This document shows, piece after piece, positions 42,917 through 51,789 of a stretch of 64,000 bases of DNA. Position numbers and translations under genes: made by a program. The notes under the pieces were generated by a model, which searched no databases, was not told where the DNA came from, and saw only the letters and a program-made list of their open reading frames with translations. This DNA comes from Sedimentitalea sp039941015. GTDB lineage: Bacteria > Pseudomonadota > Alphaproteobacteria > Rhodobacterales > Rhodobacteraceae. The stretch's first letter is position 1. Each line of letters starts with the position of its first letter. The stretch lies in the NCBI RefSeq assembly GCF_039941015.1, contig NZ_JBDVFI010000080.1. One strand, given 5' to 3'.

Positions 42917-43518
42917 CCCCGCAGAAGTGCGTGTTTTTGTTTTGCTCCAAGATTGCAGCATCTGCTTTGACAGTGCTGGTCATGACGCAAACGGCGACCG
43001 CGCAAGACGACCTGATAAACGATGTCTGGATGGCCTTTGGCAAGCATTGCGGAAAGGTAATTGAGGCAAAGGCGGTGGATACTAAAGCGTTTGAAACGTT
43101 ACCGCCGGAACACCGGATATCGAAAAGCACAGACGGTCTTCGCGCTCAGGTCGACCACCAAACGCAAGATCAGCGATGGACGTTTTCTGCCTCGCACAGT
43201 GATCTGTCGGACATGCGCTACATCTACTGCACAGTCGGTTATCACAACCTTCAGCCGCTGAACGATGTTGAAAATTTGGGAACTGTGCTGCGGGCGCGTC
43301 TGGAAGCGAGCGGGGCAACGGCAATAGCGGGCGGGGAGGTTGAAGATTTGAAGATTACCTCGATCTACGCCACGGCAGGAAGTGGAACTGACCGAATGGT
43401 GCATATGGAGGCTACCGGTGTTCTGCCCGATCCTGCGTTTATCGCACAGTTTCAGATCTTTTCGTACGGCATAAGTATAGGCGCCTTTGCCCTGCTTCCC
43501 ATCAGCGAGATCAATTAA
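42913..43518 (+). CDS. Secreted protein of unknown function inside the suc operon
   Basis: 201 residues, start overlapping the sucC stop as ATGA. A signal sequence (CSKIAASALTVLVMTQTATA) precedes a soluble domain with Cys in GKHCGKVI and YIYCTVGYHN and a predicted mixed alpha/beta fold. I do not recognise the family. Position between sucC and sucD means it is translated from the suc mRNA, but nothing in it suggests a TCA role. Confidence 0.6.
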   Translation: MTPQKCVFLFCSKIAASALTVLVMTQTATAQDDLINDVWMAFGKHCGKVIEAKAVDTKAFETLPPEHRISKSTDGLRAQVDHQTQDQRWTFSASHSDLSDMRYIYCTVGYHNLQPLNDVENLGTVLRARLEASGATAIAGGEVEDLKITSIYATAGSGTDRMVHMEATGVLPDPAFIAQFQIFSYGISIGAFALLPISEIN

Positions 43519-43606
43519 CAATATGGCATATCAAGCTAAAACCGTATTTCAACAACATTTGGTTTCGCCCGTCGCAGGAACAGTGCGGAAACATTCGGAG
43601 ATTTGC

Positions 43607-43690
43607 ATGGCGGTCCTCATCGACAAAAATACCAAAGTCATCGGCCAAGGCCTGACCGGCTCGCCTTCCGCGGTCTATCGCAACCGGTAG
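43607..43690 (+). pseudogene. Vestigial sucD 5' end
   Basis: Reads MAVLIDKNTKVIGQGLTGS, then unrelated residues and TAG (28 codons in all). The first 19 residues match the start of the intact sucD 0.6 kb downstream (MSVLINETTKVICQGLTGS), and many of the DNA differences fall in third codon positions, so the copy diverged as a coding sequence. It is even nearer to the usual family N-terminus (MAVLIDKNTKVICQGLTGS) than the intact gene. A GGAG ribosome-binding site precedes it. Most simply, an insertion or duplication split an ancestral sucC-sucD junction. Confidence 0.7.
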
Positions 43691-43695
43691 CCGAA

Positions 43696-44226
43696 TTGAT
43701 CCGCTCCCTCCTCATATCCCTCCTGCTGGCCGCCCCGGTCGCCGCCCAGACCGTCGAAGAGGCCGCTCGCATCAACGCCGAGATTGCACTGCAGCTCTGC
43801 ATCCAGCCGCATGTGCAACCCGCAATGCGAGCGCAGATGTTTCGCAATGCGGGTTTCACCGAACGGGTCGAGCGCAGCCACATGAACAGCGACACGACAC
43901 ATACATTTACCGCCCCTGCAAACACCGTCGAGGTCGAGCTTTACTATGGTGAGATGCCCGAACATTGTCAGGTCAGCAGCAACTATCTTGGCGTAACTGC
44001 CGCCAGCCCGGTGGTCGACAGCGTTGTGCCTCAATTCTATCCCGGTTTCGTGAGACGTGCCCAACAAGGTCCTATCGACCCCGCCACGGGCCAGCCGGCG
44101 CAATGCATCGTTTACGAAGATCCTACAAATCCGATCGGGCTCGCGATTGGCGTAAGTCCCGGCCAAGGCGCACAGGGCTGCGTCGAAAACGGCACAAGCG
44201 TCTTTTATCTCACCGCCCGCGTCTAA
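43696..44226 (+). CDS. Secreted protein of unknown function upstream of sucD
   Basis: From a TTG at 43696, 176 residues with a clear signal peptide (MIRSLLISLLLAAPVAA) and a mature part with four cysteines (ALQLCIQPH, PEHCQVSSN, QCIVYED, QGCVENG), presumably disulfide-bonded in the periplasm. I do not recognise the family. The TTG is the only start that keeps the signal sequence; a longer in-frame reading would run through the sucD vestige in a different frame. Confidence 0.6.
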   Translation: MIRSLLISLLLAAPVAAQTVEEAARINAEIALQLCIQPHVQPAMRAQMFRNAGFTERVERSHMNSDTTHTFTAPANTVEVELYYGEMPEHCQVSSNYLGVTAASPVVDSVVPQFYPGFVRRAQQGPIDPATGQPAQCIVYEDPTNPIGLAIGVSPGQGAQGCVENGTSVFYLTARV

Positions 44227-44244
44227 TCAGAAAAGGGACCCCAC

Positions 44245-45129
44245 ATGTCCGTCCTCATCAATGAGACCACCAAAGTCATCTGCCAGGGCCTCACAGGTTC
44301 GCAGGGTACGTTTCACACCGATCAGGCCATTGCCTATGGCACCAAGATGGTCGGCGGTGTGACGCCGGGCAAAGGTGGGATGGAACATATTGGCCTCCCT
44401 GTCTTCAACTCGGTCCACGAGGCCAAGGCGGCGACCGAGGCCGATGCGACGGTGATCTATGTGCCGCCTCCCTTTGCCGCAGACTCGATCCTTGAAGCCA
44501 TCGATGCCGAGATGGAAGTGATCGTCGCGATCACTGAAGGCATTCCGGTTCTGGACATGTTGCGTGTGAAACGGGCACTCGAAGGCTCCAGCAGCCGCCT
44601 GATCGGTCCCAACTGCCCCGGTGTCATCACGCCGGGTGCCTGCAAGATCGGCATCATGCCCGGCCACATCCACAAACGCGGGTCCTGCGGCGTTGTCAGC
44701 CGGTCCGGCACGCTGACCTATGAGGCGGTCAAGCAGACCACCGATGTGGGTCTGGGCCAATCCACGTGCGTTGGCATCGGCGGCGACCCGATCAAGGGAA
44801 CCGAGCATATCGATGTGCTGGAATGGTTCCTTGCGGATGACGAAACCGAGAGCATCATCATGATCGGCGAAATAGGCGGCAGCGCCGAAGAAGAAGCCGC
44901 ACAATTCCTCGCCGACGAGAAAAAGAAAGGCCGCTGGAAACCCACAGCCGGGTTCATCGCCGGGCGCACCGCACCTCCTGGCCGCCGAATGGGCCACGCG
45001 GGCGCCATCGTCGCGGGCGGCAAAGGTGGTGCCGAAGACAAGATCGAAGCGATGAAAGCCGCCGGGATCGTCGTTGCTGAAAGCCCCGCGTCGTTGGGAG
45101 AGGCTGTGCTAGAGGCGATTGCATCATGA
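44245..45129 (+). CDS. sucD: Succinyl-CoA synthetase alpha subunit
   Basis: Partner of SucC. 294 residues with GTDHxxQAI-type N-terminus (here GTFHTDQAIAYGTKMVGGVTPGKGG), LIGPNCPGVI, IGIGGDPIKG and the phosphorylated His in RRMGHAGAIVAGGKGGAEDK. The N-terminal residues differ from the usual family sequence at several positions, unlike the vestige upstream. The next gene overlaps its stop by four bases. Confidence 0.96.
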   Translation: MSVLINETTKVICQGLTGSQGTFHTDQAIAYGTKMVGGVTPGKGGMEHIGLPVFNSVHEAKAATEADATVIYVPPPFAADSILEAIDAEMEVIVAITEGIPVLDMLRVKRALEGSSSRLIGPNCPGVITPGACKIGIMPGHIHKRGSCGVVSRSGTLTYEAVKQTTDVGLGQSTCVGIGGDPIKGTEHIDVLEWFLADDETESIIMIGEIGGSAEEEAAQFLADEKKKGRWKPTAGFIAGRTAPPGRRMGHAGAIVAGGKGGAEDKIEAMKAAGIVVAESPASLGEAVLEAIAS

Positions 45130-45521
45130 CTCCGGAAGCTAAACTCGGATTGTTGACGGCATCATTTTGGGCGTTGGTGGGATGCGATGTAGAGCCGTCT
45201 AAAACTGCAGCGCCTCATTCCTCATCGTCAGAGGCGGCTATTTCGCCTGATACACCCGTTCAACAGCTTGATGAAGCTGCACTTCTAACGGACAAATACA
45301 AAGGTCATAAACGATCCTTCCTGCTCTCTTACACAGAAAATGGCAAACGGAAACTCGGGATAATCGGAACTGAAAAACGTACAGAACCACGCATGACCCA
45401 GGCACAACTTATCACAATGACGCGCGACATTTGCCGACAACAGGGAAAATCCAGTGACGCAGTGTCGGTATCGAACATCGTGACCGACGATCAAATCATG
45501 ACCTTTCTCAAATGCGATTAG
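45126..45521 (+). CDS. Predicted lipoprotein of unknown function
   Basis: 131 residues. The N-terminus (MTPEAKLGLLTASFWALVGC) ends in an LVGC lipobox, predicting acylation at C20 and anchoring to the outer membrane; the mature part is low-complexity Ser/Ala-rich, then KRSFLLSYTENGKRKLGIIG and a small globular tail with two Cys (DICRQQGK, FLKCD). The ATGA overlap with sucD shows it is translated from the suc mRNA. Family unknown. Confidence 0.6.
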   Translation: MTPEAKLGLLTASFWALVGCDVEPSKTAAPHSSSSEAAISPDTPVQQLDEAALLTDKYKGHKRSFLLSYTENGKRKLGIIGTEKRTEPRMTQAQLITMTRDICRQQGKSSDAVSVSNIVTDDQIMTFLKCD

Positions 45522-45610
45522 CGAGGCGACGACATGACGTCAATTTCTTGCATCGCGCTGCCGAAAGGCAACTCATGTTGAGCCGGTTGATTATCTGCGA
45601 TCAGAATGTT

Positions 45611-45643
45611 CAGCCCACAGACACGGTACTAATTTGTGGGCTG
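45611..45643 (+). other. Hairpin between the lipoprotein and DUF805 genes
   Basis: CAGCCCACA (45611-45619) pairs perfectly with TGTGGGCTG (45635-45643), 15-nt loop, no U tract. It lies in a 222-nt gap otherwise lacking a convincing gene, upstream of the DUF805-sucA-sucB transcript, so an attenuator or mRNA-processing role is possible. Confidence 0.45.
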
Positions 45644-45743
45644 CTATCTAACTTCAGAAACGCAACGTCGCGAGTCTTTGGAATGAAACGCCAATGAAGG
45701 TCATCCAAACGCACGGCGCAATGCACGACCGGAGAAGACACCG

Positions 45744-46286
45744 ATGACCTTTACGACGGCGGTAAAGACCTGCCTTTCGAAATACATGGCCTTCTCGGGT
45801 CGCGCCCCGCGCGCGGAGTACTGGTATTTCTTGCTGTTCATCCTGATCCTCAGCCTCATCGCGTCGTTGATCGACTGGGCTTTCTTCACATCGGTCGTCA
45901 GCATCAGCAATGAAACGAGTAGTGCAACGATGGCGCGTTCGTCTCAACCTGTGCAATCGCTGGTCAGCCTTGCGGTGTTTTTGCCACATCTCGCCGTGGC
46001 GTGGCGGCGCATGCACGATACCGGACGCAGCGGGCTGTACGCGTTGCTCCCGATCCTTCTAATAGCGGGCACGGTTCTTGTGCTGCTCTTTGGCATTGGG
46101 CTTGCCGATCATTTTTCCGGCAACCATTCCCTTGATGTTTTCCTGACACGCGCGACATTGCTGGTATTCATCCCGGCGTTGATTATCCTGATCGTCTCTC
46201 CGCTTCTTGTGCTGTGGTGGCTTAGCCGCCCCAGCCAGCCCGGCCCAAATAAATACGGTCCCAACCCATACGAGGTACAAACATGA
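45744..46286 (+). CDS. DUF805 membrane protein
   Basis: 180 residues with about four transmembrane helices. MTFTTAVKTCLSKYMAFSGRAPRAEYWYFLLFILILSLIASLIDW and the AVAWRRMHDTGRSGLYALLPIL block are the DUF805 (YhaH-like) signatures; the end is LSRPSQPGPNKYGPNPY. Function unknown. Its stop overlaps the sucA ATG as ATGA, so it heads the sucAB part of the operon. Confidence 0.82.
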   Translation: MTFTTAVKTCLSKYMAFSGRAPRAEYWYFLLFILILSLIASLIDWAFFTSVVSISNETSSATMARSSQPVQSLVSLAVFLPHLAVAWRRMHDTGRSGLYALLPILLIAGTVLVLLFGIGLADHFSGNHSLDVFLTRATLLVFIPALIILIVSPLLVLWWLSRPSQPGPNKYGPNPYEVQT

Positions 46287-49240
46287 CCGAGCACTCTCCC
46301 AACGACCAGTTCCACGCCTCGTCTTTCATGCAGGGGCACAACGCCGAGTATCTGGAACAACTCTACGCTCGGTTCGCAAACGATCCGAATGCGGTCGACG
46401 AAGCATGGGCCGCGTTCTTTGCGCAGTTGGGCGATGCCGAGATTGACGTCAAGGCAGAGGCGAAAGGCCCGTCATGGGCCCGCAGTGACTGGCCGCAGCA
46501 GCCTGCGGATGATCTCACCGCGGCGCTGACCGGTGCCTGGCCCGAAGCCGAGACCAAGGCTGCTGGCAAGAAGATATTGGAAAAGGCCGACGCCGCCGGT
46601 GTCACCGTCAGCGAAGAACAGGTGAAACGTGCTGTGCTCGACAGTATTCGGGCACTGATGCTGATCCGGGCCTATCGTATCCGTGGGCATCTGGTTGCGG
46701 ATCTGGACCCGCTTGGCATGCGCGACCAGACCCCGCATCCCGAACTCGACGCCAAAACCTATGGCTTTGCCGAAGCCGACATGGACCGCCCGATCTTTAT
46801 CGATAACGTTCTCGGCCTGCAGATCGCATCGATGCGCCAGATCGTCGAGATCGTGAAACGTACCTATTGCGGCACTTTCGCGCTGCAATACATGCACATC
46901 TCAAATCCTGAAGAAGCGGCTTGGCTGAAAGAGCGGATTGAAGGTTTCGACAAAGAGATCACATTTACCCGCGAAGGGCGAAAGGCAATCCTGAACAAGA
47001 TGGTCGAGGCCGAAGGCTTTGAAAAGTTCCTGCATGTCAAATACATGGGCACCAAACGCTTTGGTCTGGATGGCGGCGAAAGCCTGATCCCCGCGATGGA
47101 ACAGATCATCAAGCGCGGCGGCGCGTTGGGTGTCAAGGACATCATCGTCGGCATGCCCCACCGAGGTCGTCTGTCGGTGTTGGCTAACGTGCTCAAGAAG
47201 CCCTATCGCGCCATTTTCAACGAATTCCAGGGCGGCAGCTTCAAGCCCGAGGACGTGGACGGATCGGGCGACGTGAAATACCATCTCGGTGCATCAAGCG
47301 ATCGCGATTTTGATGGCAATACTGTGCACCTGTCGCTGACCGCCAACCCCAGCCACCTCGAGGCCGTGAACCCTGTGGTTCTGGGCAAGGCCCGTGCCAA
47401 GCAGGATCAGAACAACGATGATCAGCGTACATCGGTCCTGCCGATCCTGCTGCATGGCGACGCGGCGTTCGCCGGTCAGGGTGTGGTTGCCGAGTGCTTT
47501 GGCCTGTCGGGCCTGAAAGGCCACAAGACCGGCGGCACCATGCATATCGTCGTGAACAATCAGATCGGCTTTACCACCGCTCCGCACTTCAGCCGCAGCT
47601 CGCCCTACCCCACCGACATTGCACTGATGGTCGAAGCCCCGATCTTTCACGTCAACGGTGACGACCCAGAAGCGGTTGTGCATGCGGCCAAGGTTGCCAC
47701 CGAATTCCGCCAGAAATTCTGCAAGGATGTAGTGATTGACATCTTCTGCTATCGCCGGTTCGGTCATAACGAGGGCGACGAGCCCATGTTCACCAACCCG
47801 ATCATGTACAAGCGGATCAAGACCCATAAAACGACGCTCAGCCTTTATACCGAACGGCTGGTCAAAGATGGTCTGATCCCCGAAGGCGAAATCGAGGACA
47901 TGAAGGCCGCGTTTCAGGCGCATCTGAACGAAGAGTTCGAATCCGGCAAGGATTTCAAACCGAACAAGGCCGATTGGCTCGACGGGCGCTGGTCTCATAT
48001 CGACAAGCACGGCGAAGAATATGTCCGTGGCGAAACCGCGATTTCTCCGGAAACGATGAAAGAAGTCGGCGAGGCATTGACCCGCGTGCCAGACGGGTTC
48101 CCGATGCACCGCACGGTGGCACGGCTGCTGGAAAGTAAAAAAGAGATGTTCTCCAAAGGCGAAGGCATCGACTGGGCCACAGGCGAGGCATTGGCGTTCG
48201 GATCATTGCTGACCGAAGGATATCCGGTGCGTCTCTCTGGTCAGGATGCAACGCGCGGCACCTTCAGCCAACGCCACTCAGGCCTGATCAATCAGAACAC
48301 CGAAGAGCGGTACTTCCCGCTCAACAACATTCGTTCTGGCCAATCGCAATACGAAGTCATCGACTCGATGCTGAGCGAATACGCGGTGCTGGGCTTTGAG
48401 TATGGCTTTTCGCTGGCAGAACCCAATGCTCTCGTGCTGTGGGAAGCGCAGTTCGGCGATTTCGCCAACGGCGCGCAGATCATGTTTGACCAGTTCATTA
48501 GTTCAGGCGAAAGCAAATGGCTGCGGATGTCGGGGCTGGTCTGCCTGCTGCCGCATGGTTACGAGGGTCAGGGACCCGAGCACAGTTCGGCCCGGCTCGA
48601 ACGGTTTCTTCAGATGTGCGGACAGGACAACTGGATCGTCGCGAACTGTACGACACCCGCCAACTATTTCCACATCCTGCGCCGCCAGATTCACCGTGGC
48701 TTCCGCAAGCCGCTGATCCTCATGACGCCAAAATCATTGCTGCGTCACAAGCTTGCGATCTCGAAAACCGATGAATTCACCACCGGATCCAGCTTTCACC
48801 GGGTGCTGTGGGATGACGCGGAACACGGCAACTCGGGCACCAAACTGGTCGCCGACAAAAAGATCAAACGTGTGGTGATGTGTTCGGGCAAGGTCTATTA
48901 CGACTTGCTTGAGGAACGCGACTCTCGTGGGATCGACGATGTCTACATCATGCGCATCGAACAGTTCTACCCCTTCCCTGCGATCTCGCTGGTCAAGGAA
49001 CTGGAGCGGTTCAAAGGCGCCGAAATGGTCTGGTGCCAGGAAGAGCCCAAGAACCAGGGCGCCTGGACCTTTATCGAACCCAACATCGAATGGGTCCTGA
49101 ACAGGATCAAGGCCAAGCACAAACGCCCGATCTATGCTGGCCGTGCAACATCGGCTTCGCCCGCAACCGGCTTGGCCAGCCAACACAAAGCCCAACAAAA
49201 CGCGCTGGTGAACGAAGCGCTGACCATCGAAGGAAAGTAA
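46283..49240 (+). CDS. sucA: 2-oxoglutarate dehydrogenase E1 component
   Basis: Thiamine-diphosphate-dependent decarboxylase of the 2-oxoglutarate dehydrogenase complex, 985 residues. FHASSFMQGHNAEYLEQLYARF is the N-terminal E2-interaction segment; HLGASSDRDFDGNTVHLSLTANPSHLEAVNPVV, HGDAAFAGQGVVAECFGLS (ThDP motif), RRFGHNEGDEPMFTNPIMYKRI, and GVELSGQDATRGTFSQRHSGLINQ-like RLSGQDATRGTFSQRHS follow in order. Start overlaps DUF805. Confidence 0.97.
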   Translation: MTEHSPNDQFHASSFMQGHNAEYLEQLYARFANDPNAVDEAWAAFFAQLGDAEIDVKAEAKGPSWARSDWPQQPADDLTAALTGAWPEAETKAAGKKILEKADAAGVTVSEEQVKRAVLDSIRALMLIRAYRIRGHLVADLDPLGMRDQTPHPELDAKTYGFAEADMDRPIFIDNVLGLQIASMRQIVEIVKRTYCGTFALQYMHISNPEEAAWLKERIEGFDKEITFTREGRKAILNKMVEAEGFEKFLHVKYMGTKRFGLDGGESLIPAMEQIIKRGGALGVKDIIVGMPHRGRLSVLANVLKKPYRAIFNEFQGGSFKPEDVDGSGDVKYHLGASSDRDFDGNTVHLSLTANPSHLEAVNPVVLGKARAKQDQNNDDQRTSVLPILLHGDAAFAGQGVVAECFGLSGLKGHKTGGTMHIVVNNQIGFTTAPHFSRSSPYPTDIALMVEAPIFHVNGDDPEAVVHAAKVATEFRQKFCKDVVIDIFCYRRFGHNEGDEPMFTNPIMYKRIKTHKTTLSLYTERLVKDGLIPEGEIEDMKAAFQAHLNEEFESGKDFKPNKADWLDGRWSHIDKHGEEYVRGETAISPETMKEVGEALTRVPDGFPMHRTVARLLESKKEMFSKGEGIDWATGEALAFGSLLTEGYPVRLSGQDATRGTFSQRHSGLINQNTEERYFPLNNIRSGQSQYEVIDSMLSEYAVLGFEYGFSLAEPNALVLWEAQFGDFANGAQIMFDQFISSGESKWLRMSGLVCLLPHGYEGQGPEHSSARLERFLQMCGQDNWIVANCTTPANYFHILRRQIHRGFRKPLILMTPKSLLRHKLAISKTDEFTTGSSFHRVLWDDAEHGNSGTKLVADKKIKRVVMCSGKVYYDLLEERDSRGIDDVYIMRIEQFYPFPAISLVKELERFKGAEMVWCQEEPKNQGAWTFIEPNIEWVLNRIKAKHKRPIYAGRATSASPATGLASQHKAQQNALVNEALTIEGK

Positions 49241-49243
49241 GCC

Positions 49244-50758
49244 ATGACAACCGAAGTACGCGTCCCGACGCTGGGCGAATCCGTGACCGAGGCGACCGTT
49301 GCCACCTGGTTCAAGAAACCCGGCGATGCGGTCGCCGTGGATGAAATGCTGTGCGAGCTGGAAACCGACAAGGTGACCGTCGAAGTGCCCAGCCCATCTG
49401 CTGGGACCATGGGCGAAATCGTCGCCGCCGAAGGCGAAACCGTTGGGGTCGATGCCTTGCTGGCAACCATCGTCGAAGGTGAAGGCGCGGCCACCGCTGA
49501 CGCGAAACCAGAGGCAAGTGCCGCGTCAAGTGCCGGAGCATCGTCTGACGCCGCAACCACCGACGTGATGGTGCCGACACTGGGCGAATCCGTGACCGAG
49601 GCCACCGTCAGCACCTGGTTCAAGGCAGTCGGCGATTCCGTCGCACAGGATGAAATGCTCTGTGAACTGGAAACCGACAAGGTCAGCGTAGAGGTCCCCT
49701 CACCCGCCGCCGGCGTTCTCGCCGAAATCACCGCCCCCGAAGGCACCACCGTGGATGCATCCGCCAAGCTCGCCGTGATCAGCGGCGCCGCAGACGGTGC
49801 GGTTGAACCCGCCCCTCGCCCAACCGAGTCCGAAGCCGCGCCCGCCCCGACATCGGGTAAGTCAGATGTCGAGGATGCTCCAAGCGCCAAGAAAGCCATG
49901 GCCGAAGCGGGTGTTTCCCGTGATCAGGTGACTGGTACAGGCCGCGATGGTCGCGCCATGAAAGATGATGTCGCCCGCGCTGTCGCGGCTGCAGCCGCCG
50001 CCCCGGCACCTGCGGCAACAGCCGCTGCGCCGCGCGCACCGGTACCGGCCGACGATGCCGCGCGCGAAGAGCGGGTGAAAATGACCCGCCTGCGCCAGAC
50101 CATCGCCAAGCGTCTGAAAGACAGCCAGAACACCGCCGCCATGCTGACCACCTATAACGAGGTGGACATGGGCGAGGTCATGTCTCTGCGCAGCCAATAC
50201 AAGGACCAGTTTGAGAAAAAGCACGGCGTGCGTCTGGGCTTTATGTCGTTCTTCACCAAGTCCTGCTGCCACGCGCTGAAAGAAGTGCCCGAGGTCAACG
50301 CCGAGATCGACGGCAACGAAATCGTCTACAAGAACTTCGTGCACATGGGCGTCGCCGCTGGCACCCCGACCGGCCTCGTCGTGCCGGTGATCCGCGATGC
50401 GGACAGCATGTCGTTTGCCGAGATCGAAAAAGCGATTGCCGAAAAGGGTCGCCGCGCACGCGACGGCAAATTGTCGATGGCCGAAATGCAGGGCGGCACG
50501 TTCACCCTGTCCAACGGCGGTGTCTACGGCTCGCTGATGTCTTCGCCCATCCTGAACCCGCCGCAATCCGGTATCCTCGGCATGCACAAGATCCAGGACC
50601 GCCCGATGGCAATCAAAGGCGAAGTCGTCATCCGGCCGATGATGTACCTCGCCCTGTCCTATGACCACCGCATCGTCGACGGCAAAGGCGCCGTGACCTT
50701 CTTGGTGCGCGTGAAAGAAGCGTTGGAAGACCCGCGCCGGTTGTTGATGGATTTGTAG
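49244..50758 (+). CDS. sucB: 2-oxoglutarate dehydrogenase E2 component with two lipoyl domains
   Basis: Dihydrolipoamide succinyltransferase core. 504 residues: two lipoyl domains, with lipoylated lysines at K43 and K146 in near-identical CELETDKVxVEVP contexts, Ala/Pro-rich linkers, an E3/E1-binding domain (about 205-245, SAKKAMAEAGVSRDQVTGTGRDGRAMKDDV), and the catalytic domain with SYDHRIVDGKGAVTFL. Two lipoyl domains are common in Rhodobacterales SucB but not universal. It follows sucA by three bases. Confidence 0.95.
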   Translation: MTTEVRVPTLGESVTEATVATWFKKPGDAVAVDEMLCELETDKVTVEVPSPSAGTMGEIVAAEGETVGVDALLATIVEGEGAATADAKPEASAASSAGASSDAATTDVMVPTLGESVTEATVSTWFKAVGDSVAQDEMLCELETDKVSVEVPSPAAGVLAEITAPEGTTVDASAKLAVISGAADGAVEPAPRPTESEAAPAPTSGKSDVEDAPSAKKAMAEAGVSRDQVTGTGRDGRAMKDDVARAVAAAAAAPAPAATAAAPRAPVPADDAAREERVKMTRLRQTIAKRLKDSQNTAAMLTTYNEVDMGEVMSLRSQYKDQFEKKHGVRLGFMSFFTKSCCHALKEVPEVNAEIDGNEIVYKNFVHMGVAAGTPTGLVVPVIRDADSMSFAEIEKAIAEKGRRARDGKLSMAEMQGGTFTLSNGGVYGSLMSSPILNPPQSGILGMHKIQDRPMAIKGEVVIRPMMYLALSYDHRIVDGKGAVTFLVRVKEALEDPRRLLMDL

Positions 50759-50761
50759 TTC

Positions 50762-51313
50762 ATGTCAAATGAGCGCTTTCGACTAAGGATTGAAGGCAGT
50801 TGGTCCGCTAAGGAAATGGGCCAACTGTTCCAATCTTGTGAAACGATTTATGCGCACCTAGCTCAATTTTACGGCAAGGAACTATACCGCGAGTATCGGC
50901 GCCAGTCCAACGACCCGACACCAACCGGGAATGCTGATGGCCGCGACAAGTTGCTCCGGGTGATCTCCATCTCTTATAGCTCACCAGGCTGGGCAGATTT
51001 AGCTGGCGCAGGTGAATTAACAGGACACCTCAAGGATTTCATTCTAGGCATCGTAGACCGAGTTATCGAAAGAAAAGATCGCGACCAGCAGCGGCAACTG
51101 ACCGCCACCCAAATTGAAGCTGCATCATTAGAAAACTACTCAAAGCAACTGGAGCTAATAGATCGAACGTTTGACTTGGCAGACAGAACCGATCTTAGCG
51201 ACTCTCAAAGACAGAGCATCCTCACTTCAATACTTGCTGCGTCTAGACCTTTGGGAACAGCTGTCGCCGAGGGTAGACTAGTTTCCGTAGAAGACCTCAC
51301 TGAGCGCAAATGA
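50762..51313 (+). CDS. Unknown protein with a SYSSPGWADLAG motif, accessory-like
   Basis: 183 residues starting three bases after sucB. The pattern RVISISYSSPGWADLAGAGELTGHLKDFI followed by long charged helices (ERKDRDQQRQLTATQIEAASLENYSKQLE) resembles a widespread group of orphan proteins with I(S)YxSPGxxDLAG motifs; I know no function. Codon and base composition is visibly more AT-rich than in sucB or the MAPEG gene, suggesting recent acquisition into the suc operon. The stop overlaps the MAPEG start as ATGA. Confidence 0.55.
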   Translation: MSNERFRLRIEGSWSAKEMGQLFQSCETIYAHLAQFYGKELYREYRRQSNDPTPTGNADGRDKLLRVISISYSSPGWADLAGAGELTGHLKDFILGIVDRVIERKDRDQQRQLTATQIEAASLENYSKQLELIDRTFDLADRTDLSDSQRQSILTSILAASRPLGTAVAEGRLVSVEDLTERK

Positions 51314-51699
51314 CCCCAGAACTCACCGCCCTCACTCTCGCCGCCCTGCTTCAGGTGCTCCAGTTCACGGCCTATTCGGTCACGGCGAACCGGCAGGTCG
51401 GCAGCAAGACCGCCCTTGGGCCACGCGACACCCCTACGCAACTCACCGGCCTCGCCGGACGCCTGCAGCGGGCGATGAACAACCATTTCGAGGGTCTGAT
51501 CCTCTTCACCATCGCCTGCGTGGTGATCGCCGTGTCGGATCAATCGACCTCCTACACCACCGCCTGTGCCTGGACTTACCTCGCCGCCCGCATCCTCTAT
51601 GTTCCCGCCTACGCCCTTGGACTGTCCCCATGGCGTTCGGTGATCTGGCTGGTCGGCCTCATCGCCACCCTGCTCATGCTTCTGGCGGCCCTGACATGA
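51310..51699 (+). CDS. MAPEG-family membrane protein
   Basis: 129 residues with four transmembrane helices. The family pattern includes NRQVGSKTALGPRDTP, the conserved AMNNHFEGLILF motif (N-N-x-x-E) and AARILYVPAYALGLSPWRSVIW. MAPEG proteins act in eicosanoid/glutathione metabolism in eukaryotes; bacterial roles are obscure. It lies between the accessory gene and lpd. Confidence 0.85.
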   Translation: MTPELTALTLAALLQVLQFTAYSVTANRQVGSKTALGPRDTPTQLTGLAGRLQRAMNNHFEGLILFTIACVVIAVSDQSTSYTTACAWTYLAARILYVPAYALGLSPWRSVIWLVGLIATLLMLLAALT

Positions 51700-51700
51700 T

Positions 51701-51766
51701 CTTCATCTTTGACGAAATACTCCGGGGTGAGGTGCAGAATGCACCGAGGGGCAGCGCCCCTTCCCC
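51701..51766 (+). repeat. Intergenic palindromic repeat element, copy A
   Basis: Starts CTTCATCTTTGACGAAATACTCCGGGG, then two hairpins: GGTGC-AGAAT-GCACC (51731-51745) and AGGGGC-AGC-GCCCCT (51747-51761). A relative in inverted orientation lies after lpd (copy B). This kind of element, with CTTC-TTT-GAAATA and a GGGGC stem, recurs between genes in Rhodobacterales as I recall; it may serve in mRNA ends or chromosome architecture. Confidence 0.6.
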
Positions 51767-51789
51767 GCTCACAACAAAGGACCCATCCC

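Noticed and set aside
45575..45697. Small plus-strand ORF in the 222-nt gap before DUF805
   Set aside because: Weak ribosome-binding site, no protein-like pattern, and it overlaps the hairpin region.
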